From Verrucomicrobia bacterium UBA1412 (lineage in GTDB: Bacteria; Verrucomicrobiota; Verrucomicrobiia; Limisphaerales; UBA1412), in NCBI GenBank assembly GCA_002305615.1, contig DBPU01000017.1, positions 498 to 19,095 of the forward strand: a stretch of 18,598 nucleotides of DNA, read 5' to 3'. The notes below the pieces were generated by a model. That model worked only from the letters and a program-made list of their open reading frames with translations. It was not told the DNA's origin and did no database searches. The position numbers and the translations under genes are program-made. Within the stretch, counting starts at the first letter, position 1. Each line of letters begins with the position of its first letter. Of the stretch, positions 6,923-13,884 are shown one piece after another.

Positions 6923-7003
6923 TTCAGCACCCACCGGTACGATGCCAAAACCGGCCGCTGGCTCTCCAACGACCTCATTGGCACCTTCCCGGCTTTGGAT
7001 TGA
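6923..7003 (+). pseudogene. Remnant of an Rhs/YD-repeat core tip
   Basis: This frame reads FST-HRYDAKTGRWLSNDLIG-TFPALD then TGA at 7001-7003. RYDxxTGRWLSxDPIG is the signature that ends the Rhs-associated core and precedes the variable C-terminal toxin; here Pro of DPIG is Leu. FST just before it matches the FxFSTKY segment that normally lies some 20 residues further upstream, suggesting an internal deletion. There is no start codon: the frame is closed by TAA about 30 bases upstream, in AT-rich DNA. The 3-prime TFPALD may correspond to the usual GISGGLN, and the next frame continues GLTYSF, resembling GLNxYxF, so a frameshift may follow. The remainder up to 7171 has no other gene. Confidence 0.7.
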
Positions 7004-7112
7004 CGTACTCTTTTTCAGCTTCCATGCTCATATTCAAAGAGATACCTATTTTTCGGTGCGTTCATTTTGAGGCAACGCGGCAATGCGCTGTGAGTGTTCC
7101 TTTAGAATAAAT

Positions 7113-7141
7113 TTGAATTCCGGTTCCGTATCGAATAGGCT
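7113..7141 (+). promoter_or_regulatory. Possible promoter for iorAB
   Basis: TTGAAT (7113-7118), a 17-base spacer and TAGGCT (7136-7141), 30 bases before the iorA start. The -35 is good but the -10 matches at only three positions, so this is tentative. The ribosome binding site is GAAAGGA around 7155-7161. Confidence 0.3.
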
Positions 7142-7171
7142 ACTTGCTTTGCTTGAAAGGAACAGCAGAAG

Positions 7172-8905
7172 TTGAAAGAGTTACTATCTGGAAATGAGGC
7201 AATCGCCCGCGGCGTCTACGAAGCGGGTGTGAGAGTGGCAGTGGGATACCCCGGGACCCCTTCCACCGAAATTTTAGAGAACGTTGAGCAATACAAGGAG
7301 CACGTCTATTGCGAATGGTCGCCCAATGAAAAGGTCGCCTTCGAAGTAGCCGCCGGAGCCTGTCTGACGGGTGCGCGCTCTATCGTGACGATGAAGCACG
7401 TCGGGCTCAACGTGGCGGCAGACCCCCTGATGACGCTCACCTATGTGGGCGCAGTGGGAGGTATCGTCGCCATCGTGGCGGATGACCCCGGGATGCACTC
7501 CTCTCAGAATGAGCAAGATTCGCGGCAATATGCCCGTTTTGCCAAAATCCCCCTTCTGGAGCCATCCGATTCTGAAGAGGCACGTGATTTCCTCGTTGCC
7601 GGAATGGATATTTCCGAGAAGTTCAAAACTCCCGTCATTCTGCGGACGACCACCCGCATCTCTCACTCGCGGAGTCTGGTAGAGCTCCATGAACGTGTGG
7701 AGCATACCCCTCAGGGCTTCAAGAAAGACCCGCCGCGCTTTGTCCCGATCCCGGCCTGGGCCCGTCCCATGCGGGTACGTGTGGAAGAGAGACTCCGGGC
7801 CATGATCCCGGAGGTTTCCGCCTCGGCCCTGAACCGGATTGAATGGGCCAATAAGGATCTGGGGATCATCGCCTGCGGTGTCGCCTATCAGTATGTGAAA
7901 GAGGTATTTCCGGAGGCATCCGTTCTCAAGCTCGGCTGGCCCTATCCTTACCCCGATGATCTGATTCGCCAGTTTGCTGCCGGAGTCAAGCGCCTGCTGG
8001 TCGTCGAGGAACTCGATGACTTCCTGGAAGAGCACATCAAGGCGCTGGGTATCGCCTGCGACGGCAAGAATTTCGTGCCGAATATCGGCGAGCTTTCCCC
8101 GATGGCGCTGCGGAGAATCCGCGCGAAAATGGAAGGCAAAGAGCTCCCTCAAGTCCTTCCTGTGGAAGAGGCTTCCAAGCTTCCTCCGAGGCCTCCCGTC
8201 CTCTGCCCGTCCTGTCCGCATCGTGCCGTTTTCTCCGCTTTGGGCAAGTTCGACGTCGTCGTAACGGGCGATATCGGCTGCTACAGCCTGGGTGTCGCGG
8301 CGCCGCTCAACCGCATGGATACCATTCTCTGCATGGGCGCAGGCATCAGCATGGCCCACGGAATGAAAATCGCCGGTGAAAAGAAGCGCGTCGTCGGCAT
8401 AGTCGGGGATTCCACCTTTTTCCACTCCGGCATTACGGCTCTCCTGGATATCGGCTACAATAAGAGCGCCCCGGTCATCATCATCCTGGATAACCGCGTC
8501 ACGGCCATGACCGGCCACCAGGATAACCCGGGATCAGGTCTCACTCTGATGGGCGAACCGACCCATGAGGCATCCATCGAAGAGTTTGCACGGGCTTGCG
8601 GCATCAAGCGCGTCTTCACGGTCGATCCCTTGAAGTACGATGCCTTTATCGAGCTGCTCAAGAATTCCTTCGAGACGCCCGAGCCGACCGTGATCATTTC
8701 CCGCTCACCCTGCATCGTGCATGATCACTCGGGACTCAAACCGGCCCTGAAAGTCGATCCGGATGTCTGCCGGACCTGTAAGCTCTGCCTCAAGATCGGC
8801 TGCCCGGCCCTGGAATTCACTGAAGGCCATGTCCGTATCAATAACCTCCTCTGCGGCGGTTGCAGTCTCTGCGGACAGATTTGCCCCTTTGATGCCATTT
8901 CATAA
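7172..8905 (+). CDS. iorA: Indolepyruvate:ferredoxin oxidoreductase, alpha subunit
   Basis: Large subunit of IorAB, which oxidatively decarboxylates arylpyruvates (from Trp, Phe, Tyr) to aryl-acetyl-CoA, reducing ferredoxin. The 577 residues show an N-terminal pyrimidine domain (GNEAIARG, GYPGTPSTEI, EWSPNEKVAFEVAAGA), SRQYARFAKIPLLEPSD, a TPP-binding domain with GDIGCYSLG and GDSTFFHSG at 412 followed by the expected Asn, and a C-terminal ferredoxin domain. Its cysteines are C533-C536-C539-C544 (the atypical CxxCxxCxxxxC of this family) and C561-C564-C567-C571. The start is TTG at 7172, fixed by alignment of MKELLSGNEA to homologues and by the GAAAGGA site upstream. iorB follows with 18 bases between. 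Length is about normal. Cytoplasmic and oxygen-sensitive by family; indicates anaerobic amino-acid fermentation. Confidence 0.96.
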   Translation: MKELLSGNEAIARGVYEAGVRVAVGYPGTPSTEILENVEQYKEHVYCEWSPNEKVAFEVAAGACLTGARSIVTMKHVGLNVAADPLMTLTYVGAVGGIVAIVADDPGMHSSQNEQDSRQYARFAKIPLLEPSDSEEARDFLVAGMDISEKFKTPVILRTTTRISHSRSLVELHERVEHTPQGFKKDPPRFVPIPAWARPMRVRVEERLRAMIPEVSASALNRIEWANKDLGIIACGVAYQYVKEVFPEASVLKLGWPYPYPDDLIRQFAAGVKRLLVVEELDDFLEEHIKALGIACDGKNFVPNIGELSPMALRRIRAKMEGKELPQVLPVEEASKLPPRPPVLCPSCPHRAVFSALGKFDVVVTGDIGCYSLGVAAPLNRMDTILCMGAGISMAHGMKIAGEKKRVVGIVGDSTFFHSGITALLDIGYNKSAPVIIILDNRVTAMTGHQDNPGSGLTLMGEPTHEASIEEFARACGIKRVFTVDPLKYDAFIELLKNSFETPEPTVIISRSPCIVHDHSGLKPALKVDPDVCRTCKLCLKIGCPALEFTEGHVRINNLLCGGCSLCGQICPFDAIS

Positions 8906-8923
8906 CCTCACTTATTTTTGACG

Positions 8924-9508
8924 ATGAACGATTGTGTAAGCGTATTTTTGACGGGTGTCGGTGGTCAGGGTATTCTGCTGGCCAGCGAAATCATTTCCAA
9001 TGCCGCCATGCTCTCCGGCTTTGACGTGAAGACCAATGAGGTCCACGGAATGGCCCAGCGCGGCGGAACGGTAACGGCCCTGGTCCGATACGGTCCGAAA
9101 GTCTACAGTCCCCTGATTTGTGAGGGCAACGCCCGGGTGCTCTGCGCTTTTGAAATGGCCGAGGCCATTCGCGCGGCCCATTACCTGGCGCCCGGCGGTC
9201 TGGCCGTGGTCAACCAGTACCGGATTATTCCCGTTACGGTCTCCTCGGGCTCAGCCGTTTACCCCGAGAATATCAAAGAGACGCTCCGGAAATGCTTCCC
9301 CCGCCTCTGTTACTTTGACGCCACTCAGAAAGCCATTGAAGCCGGAACCGAGAAAGCGGCCAATGTCGTCCTCCTGGGGGCCACTTCGGTCGGTCTGGAC
9401 CTGCCGGAGGAGACCTGGCTCGAGGCCATCCGCAAGACCGTCAAACCCAAGTTTCTGGAGGTCAACTTGAAGGCTTTTGCCGCCGGCAGAGCCGCCGCGC
9501 AATCCTGA
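8924..9508 (+). CDS. iorB: Indolepyruvate:ferredoxin oxidoreductase, beta subunit
   Basis: Small subunit of the IorAB heterodimer, belonging to the pyruvate-ferredoxin oxidoreductase gamma-domain family (PF01558). About 194 residues. The glycine-rich GVGGQGILLASEI is at residues 11-23, then EVHGMAQRGGTVTALVRYG, LAPGGLAVVNQY, and AANVVLLGATSVGL near the C-terminus, all family landmarks. The domain takes part in CoA binding and subunit contact. I place the start at ATG 8924; an in-frame TTG two codons earlier (8918) is possible, and neither has a Shine-Dalgarno, so translation may be coupled to iorA. It is transcribed with iorA; the helicase gene after it is probably a separate function that may read through from the same transcript (78-base gap). 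Confidence 0.95.
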   Translation: MNDCVSVFLTGVGGQGILLASEIISNAAMLSGFDVKTNEVHGMAQRGGTVTALVRYGPKVYSPLICEGNARVLCAFEMAEAIRAAHYLAPGGLAVVNQYRIIPVTVSSGSAVYPENIKETLRKCFPRLCYFDATQKAIEAGTEKAANVVLLGATSVGLDLPEETWLEAIRKTVKPKFLEVNLKAFAAGRAAAQS

Positions 9509-9586
9509 TAAGTCAACCCCTGAAGCAACTACCCCATCGGAGAAACGCTTTTCCGAACTCCTGTTCTGTGAAAAGCTGTCGGTCCG

Positions 9587-11632
9587 GTGCCCTTTAATTT
9601 TGTGATAGACCTCGATTCCCTCAACCCGCAGCAGCGCGAAGCAGTCACCGATGTGAAAGGCCCGTTCATGATTCTGGCCGGAGCCGGCACGGGCAAAACA
9701 CGTGTCATTACTTCCCGGGTGGCGTACCTCATTGAATGCGGAGTGCCGCCGGAGCAAATTCTGGCCGTCACCTTTACCAATAAGGCCGCACGGGAAATGC
9801 AGGAGCGCGTCACGAAGCTTATCCCCAAAAGAACATCGGGTGAAAAGGGGAAGAAAGCCCCGAAACCGACGATCTCGACCTTCCACTCCCTCTGCGTCCG
9901 TATCCTGCGGCTCTATATCGACCGGCTGGGCTACAAGAATAATTTCGTCATTTACGATGAATCGGACCAGGTCTCGACTCTGCGCAAAATCATGAGTCAT
10001 ATTCTCACCGGAGACGAAAAATTCGACGTGAAAGTGGTCCAGAGTCTCCTGAGTAAATTCAAGAACAACGGTCCGGAGAGCCTCCGAGACCAGCCAGCCT
10101 CTCTGCTCGCCTTTGCCCAGCATGTCCAGAAGCAATACGAATCGGCCTTGCGCGCCTGCAACGCGGTTGATTTTGACGACCTGATTTTGCTCGTCCTGAA
10201 ACTCTTTGAAGAGCATCCCGAAGTGCTCGAGGCCTGCCGGGAGCGCTATCAATATATCATGGTCGATGAATATCAGGATACGAACTCATCGCAATTCCAG
10301 CTGATCAATTTCCTGGCCGCTAAACATCACAATCTCTGCGTGGTGGGTGATGACGATCAAAGCATCTACGGTTGGCGCGGGGCCCAGATTTCCAACCTGC
10401 TCGATATGGAGAGATTCTATCCCGAGGTGAAGGTCATCAAGCTCGAGCAAAACTACCGCTCCACCAACAACATTCTCAATGCCGCCAACAAGGTCATTAA
10501 GAATAACTCCCGCCGGCGCGGCAAAAAACTCTGGTCGGATTTTGGTGATGGCGAAAAGATCCAGCTCTCCACCTATGAATCCGATGAAGCCGAGGCCGAG
10601 GGCGTCGTGGAACTTATTGAGCTGGCCCGAATGACCCGGAATGTCCCCTGGGAAAAACAGGCCATCCTCTTCCGTACTAATCAGCAGTCGCGCCCCATCG
10701 AGACGGCGCTGCGCAAGAAGCGCGTTAAATACAACCTGATTGGCGGCCAGAGTTTTTTTGACCGCGGCGAGATTAAGGATTTTCTGGCCTACCTCAAGAC
10801 GCTCGTCAACCCTGACGACGATGTGAGCCTGCTGCGCATTGCCAATACACCCCCGCGCGGTCTCTCGGATGTCGCCATGGAGAGGCTTCTGGGGATCAGC
10901 CACAAGGAACGCAAATCGGTCTTCGGTGTCATGGCAGATGCGAAACTTCATGAGGATTTCATCCCCAGAACTCGAAATTCGATTGCCGAATTCCATGAGC
11001 TCATCCTCAGCACGCGCAATGAACTCACCGCCTGCCCGGTCGCCTTCCCTCTCAATGACTGGCTCGATGAATTTCTGGAAGAGCAAGGCTTCTACGGCTT
11101 CATCAAGCGAACCCAGAAAACCGCCGAAGCGGCCGATCAACGCATCGCCAATATCCACTCGCTCCTGGAGACTCTTGGGAGTCATACCCTCACCCATTCC
11201 CCCATGGAGGCGCTGCAGGAATTCCTCGAAGAGATCACGCTCGACAGCGAATTTGCCGAAGAGAAGAAGGTCGAGGGTGCCCTCACGCTCATCACCATGC
11301 ACAGCTGCAAGGGTCTGGAATTCCCCTATGTCCATATTGTCGGACTGGAAGATGGTTTGCTCCCACATAGCCGCTCCATAAATGAAGGCACTCTGGATGA
11401 AGAGCGCCGGCTCTTCTATGTGGCGCTGACCCGTGCCAGAGAATATCTTTCCCTGAGCCACTGCACCGGCCGCAAACGCTATGGACAGGTGATGCCCTGC
11501 AATCCCTCGCGGTTCCTGCTGGAGCTGCCCTCGGAGCTTCTTGAGCGGGCCGATGCCGCCATGAAAGCGCCGCCCACAAAGGCCGCTGCGGAGGATTTCT
11601 TCGCCAACATCTTCTCTCAGATTAAGAAGTAA
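9587..11632 (+). CDS. rep: Rep-type ATP-dependent DNA helicase (UvrD/PcrA superfamily 1A)
   Basis: SF1A 3'-5' DNA helicase of 681 residues with all motifs: LNPQQREAV (Q-motif), Walker A AGAGTGKT at 31-38, VTFTNKAAREM, STFHSLC, Walker B MVDEYQDT with Asp227-Glu228, VVGDDDQSIYGWRGA, LEQNYRST, TMHSCKGLEFPYVHIVGLEDGLLPH and EERRLFYVALTRARE. The length and details such as DDDQSIY-WRGA and the C-terminal PSRFLLELP match E. coli Rep more than UvrD or PcrA, so a Rep-like role in clearing protein roadblocks ahead of forks is inferred. The C-terminal 45 residues are unconserved. The start is GTG 9587; GTG 9602 five codons on is an alternative, and neither has a Shine-Dalgarno. iorB lies 78 bases upstream and tatD 147 downstream. 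Confidence 0.95.
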   Translation: MPFNFVIDLDSLNPQQREAVTDVKGPFMILAGAGTGKTRVITSRVAYLIECGVPPEQILAVTFTNKAAREMQERVTKLIPKRTSGEKGKKAPKPTISTFHSLCVRILRLYIDRLGYKNNFVIYDESDQVSTLRKIMSHILTGDEKFDVKVVQSLLSKFKNNGPESLRDQPASLLAFAQHVQKQYESALRACNAVDFDDLILLVLKLFEEHPEVLEACRERYQYIMVDEYQDTNSSQFQLINFLAAKHHNLCVVGDDDQSIYGWRGAQISNLLDMERFYPEVKVIKLEQNYRSTNNILNAANKVIKNNSRRRGKKLWSDFGDGEKIQLSTYESDEAEAEGVVELIELARMTRNVPWEKQAILFRTNQQSRPIETALRKKRVKYNLIGGQSFFDRGEIKDFLAYLKTLVNPDDDVSLLRIANTPPRGLSDVAMERLLGISHKERKSVFGVMADAKLHEDFIPRTRNSIAEFHELILSTRNELTACPVAFPLNDWLDEFLEEQGFYGFIKRTQKTAEAADQRIANIHSLLETLGSHTLTHSPMEALQEFLEEITLDSEFAEEKKVEGALTLITMHSCKGLEFPYVHIVGLEDGLLPHSRSINEGTLDEERRLFYVALTRAREYLSLSHCTGRKRYGQVMPCNPSRFLLELPSELLERADAAMKAPPTKAAAEDFFANIFSQIKK

Positions 11633-11779
11633 CGCGGCAGACCGCGGGTTCCGTTCAGAAAAAAAGGTTGAGAAAGCCCTCTTTGCCGTTACCATTGCCC
11701 TTCAGAGAGGCTCCGGGGCAGACGCCCAGCCTCATTTGTTTTTCAAACGATCGTTAACGAATCAGGATATTACGGGATT
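11633..11779 (+). other. rep-tatD intergenic: small hairpin and palindromes
   Basis: Directly after the rep stop, CGCGG-CAGA-CCGCG (11633-11646) can form a compact hairpin, but no T-run follows, so it is a weak terminator at best. At 11746-11759 two palindromes overlap (AACGATCGTT and CGTTAACG) about 20 bases before tatD, where an operator could lie. AGGA at about 11764 may serve tatD translation. I see no clear -10/-35 pair. Confidence 0.3.
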
Positions 11780-12598
11780 ATGGAATGGATTGATACGCAT
11801 GCTCATTTATACGCGGAAGATTTCAATGGTAACATAGGAGAGCTCCTCCAGAGAGCACGGGAGGCTTCCGTAAGCCGCATCATTTCCGTTGGGGTCAATG
11901 GCCGGACCAACCCGCAATGCATCCGCTTTGCCGAAGAGCACGAGGAAATTTTTGCCGCCGTGGGATGGCAGCCCACCGACCTGGATGAGCTGGGAGATGA
12001 AATGGAGCTCTCACCCGTCCGCCTCAAGGAACTGCACGAGCAGGCATGCCACCCCAAAGTGGTTGCCATTGGTGAAATCGGCCTCGATTATTTCCGCCTC
12101 CCTCGCACCCAGACCGATGAAGTCCTGCGCACAAAAGAGCGCCAGAAACGCATCTTCCGCCAACATCTGGAACTGGCGGCCGAGCTGGGTCTGCCCTGCG
12201 CCATCCATCAGCGCGGCGATGGGACTCTGGAGGATTGCCTGGAAATCATGCGGCCTCTTGCCGGGCGCATCCGTGCCGTCTTTCACTGCTTCGTAGGCGA
12301 CCTCCAAGCCGCCCAGGCCTTCTTCGACCTTGGTTGCCTGGTGAGCCTCACCGGAATCGTCACCTTCAAAAAAGCCGAAGAGCTTCGGGAAACCATCCGC
12401 TCACTGCCGCCGGAGAAAATCATGGTTGAAACCGATTGCCCCTATCTGGCGCCCGAACCCCATTTTCGTAAACTCTGCGAGCCCTCCTACGTCGTTCACA
12501 CGGGCAAACGGATTGCGGGAATTCTGGGATTGAGCCCGGAGGAGTTTTCGCAAATCACCTCCCGCACCACTCGGGATTTCTTCCCGAAAATGAAGTAA
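11780..12598 (+). CDS. tatD: TatD-family metal-dependent hydrolase / DNase
   Basis: A 272-residue TIM-barrel metallohydrolase of the TatD family; members act as 3'-5' exodeoxyribonucleases in DNA repair and DNA turnover. Metal ligands are visible in order: THAHLY (His7, His9), GEIGLDY (Glu99), AIHQRGD (His143), VFHCFVGD (His169) and ETDCPYLAPEP (Asp219). SLTGIVTFK and the C-terminal SRTTRDFFP also fit the family. The usual PVxIHxR is AIHQRGD here, a mild variation. ATG 11780 leads directly to the first metal motif, so the start is secure. The name tatD is historical; there is no link to twin-arginine export. Separate from the upstream helicase by 147 bases; co-function in DNA maintenance is possible. 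Confidence 0.94.
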   Translation: MEWIDTHAHLYAEDFNGNIGELLQRAREASVSRIISVGVNGRTNPQCIRFAEEHEEIFAAVGWQPTDLDELGDEMELSPVRLKELHEQACHPKVVAIGEIGLDYFRLPRTQTDEVLRTKERQKRIFRQHLELAAELGLPCAIHQRGDGTLEDCLEIMRPLAGRIRAVFHCFVGDLQAAQAFFDLGCLVSLTGIVTFKKAEELRETIRSLPPEKIMVETDCPYLAPEPHFRKLCEPSYVVHTGKRIAGILGLSPEEFSQITSRTTRDFFPKMK

Positions 12599-12616
12599 CG
12601 CCCCCGGAAACGCTGA

Positions 12617-12646
12617 GCGCTCCCCCGCAGGTTTTGCAAGGAGCGC
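12617..12646. terminator. Hairpin between convergent tatD and Ig-like gene
   Basis: GCGCTCC (12617-12623) pairs with GGAGCGC (12640-12646) across a 16-base loop, in the 78-base gap where the two transcripts meet. It could act on both strands, but neither side has a clear T-run, so it is only a weak bidirectional terminator candidate. Confidence 0.35.
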
Positions 12647-12676
12647 CCCAAATGCGTCTCAGATAAAGAGCCTCTT

Positions 12677-13855
12677 TTAGAGTGTGGCCCGGAAGAATTT
12701 TTTAGCGCCTGACAAATTCACCCGATAGGGAGAAGTGACCGGAAGTTTCCCGGACCATTCTTTGCAGTCGCTGCTCTCCTGAAGCGATCCGGTAAAGGTC
12801 AGGACCAGTTCCCCATCCTCCACCGCAAAGCTCAGCTCCGCCTCTCCGGGTACGAAAGGCACCACGCTCAGCGTAGCCCTCTGGCTCTCTGCCTCACCGA
12901 GATCATTGGAGACAAGCACCCAATAGGAACCGGCATCGGCCTGCGAGATATTGCTCAGCGTGAGCTCGGGCAATACAGCCCCCTCGATCGGGTCGGCTTC
13001 GTGATACCATTGATAAGTTTTCGCATCCTCCGTGAGAACGCTGAAGGTTGCATCGGTAGTTTCCATCGCGGTCAGCGAAACCGGCTGTTTGAGAATCAGC
13101 GGCAACCCGGGATCGAGCTGCGTCCGCGTCACCTGAACTTTCTTAAACCCGGCATAAACCATATCCTCCGGCTGATCAGCATAGACGCCGAAACCAAAGC
13201 GAATATCCTCCTTCAGCGGGAAATCCACCTCTCCGCCATAGACACCATCCATGTAAAAGGCCAGAGTCACCCCGTTGGCCACACATTGAATCTGGTGCGA
13301 GCCGTAGTTCAAAAAATCCTCCGTCTGGAAATCGGGGAAAAGCACCGCAGCACCCTCAGGGTTATCGCCGGGCTTACCGATCAGGCGGTGATACCCCCAG
13401 CCGGTATGAATTCCCTCTTCGAGGTTATCGGAAAAGCGGACCCAGCACTCTCTACCGCCCTCTTCCGCGTCCTTCTGTTGAAGGAGAATAGTCGAGCGTG
13501 CACCCAAACCCAGGGCAGCCATGAAATCGCGCTCAATCGAGAAGGTCAGCGTCTGGCGCTCTCCGAGGCTGTAGCCGACCGCCGTCATATAGGCGCCGCC
13601 CGCCCAGGCCGCTTCCACCGTCGAGAAATCGAGCGATGCGGTCTGGTCCATCACGAACGTATCCAGAACCCCAGACGCCTCCGGATATTTTTGGTACTCG
13701 AAGGGACGGCTATCCAGCTCCCAGCTTTTGCTCAGGGCACTGCCTGAGAAGGCATCCTCAAAAAGGATCTCTGTGGTCTCCTCTGCCCCGGCCGGGAGGC
13801 TGGCTCCCAGCGCCAGGGCAGCGGCGAATAACGAAACGATAACTCTTCTTTTCAT
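12677..13855 (-). CDS. Exported protein with LamG-like and Ig-like domains
   Basis: About 392 residues from ATG 13853-13855, which begins a classical signal peptide (MKRR, then hydrophobic VIVSLFAAALALGAS, then PAGAEE). An in-frame ATG seven codons earlier (13876) would give an extended n-region and is less likely. The first half (FEDAFSG ... LSKSWELD, and YGSHQIQCVANGVTLAFYMDG) looks like a beta-sandwich of the concanavalin/LamG kind. Then comes one Ig-like domain (ILKQPVSLTAMETTDATFSV, TYQWYHEA, ADAGSYWVLVSNDLGEA). The C-terminal end (SSDCKEW-GKLPVTSPYRVNL, KKFFRATL) resembles a module common in verrucomicrobial surface proteins. No enzyme motif is seen; a carbohydrate-binding or adhesive role is inferred. 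It begins 29 bases after tricorn and is probably co-transcribed. Confidence 0.8.
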   Translation of the reverse strand: MKRRVIVSLFAAALALGASLPAGAEETTEILFEDAFSGSALSKSWELDSRPFEYQKYPEASGVLDTFVMDQTASLDFSTVEAAWAGGAYMTAVGYSLGERQTLTFSIERDFMAALGLGARSTILLQQKDAEEGGRECWVRFSDNLEEGIHTGWGYHRLIGKPGDNPEGAAVLFPDFQTEDFLNYGSHQIQCVANGVTLAFYMDGVYGGEVDFPLKEDIRFGFGVYADQPEDMVYAGFKKVQVTRTQLDPGLPLILKQPVSLTAMETTDATFSVLTEDAKTYQWYHEADPIEGAVLPELTLSNISQADAGSYWVLVSNDLGEAESQRATLSVVPFVPGEAELSFAVEDGELVLTFTGSLQESSDCKEWSGKLPVTSPYRVNLSGAKKFFRATL

Positions 13856-13884
13856 CAGTTTTCTTTCAATTGTCATGCCACTCG

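Larger units (their letters stand above)
6020..7003. other. Accessory patch: AT-rich insert plus Rhs scrap
   Basis: Between the dus and iorA genes the composition changes sharply. About 6190-6920 is strongly AT-rich against GC-rich flanks, then returns to GC-rich at 6925-7000 in a remnant of an Rhs/YD-repeat protein tip. The patch carries two very short ORFs and one 209-residue gene. No transposase, integrase, terminal inverted repeats or flanking direct repeats were found by eye, so the transfer mechanism is unknown and both boundaries are approximate. Confidence 0.55.

Noticed and set aside
6856..7171. Possible transposon or attachment site at the right end of the AT-rich patch
   Set aside because: No transposase fragment, terminal inverted repeat or flanking direct repeat was found by eye; the only recognisable thing is the Rhs scrap.
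7274..8518. Minus-strand open frame (414 codons) opposite iorA
   Set aside because: It lies opposite iorA, whose family motifs and Fe-S cysteines are all intact. The antisense translation is His/Arg/Asp-rich without domains.
10286..11695. Long minus-strand open frame (469 codons) opposite the helicase gene
   Set aside because: It is fully opposite an unmistakable helicase with all motifs, and its translation has no recognisable motif. Such frames arise from GC-rich codon bias.
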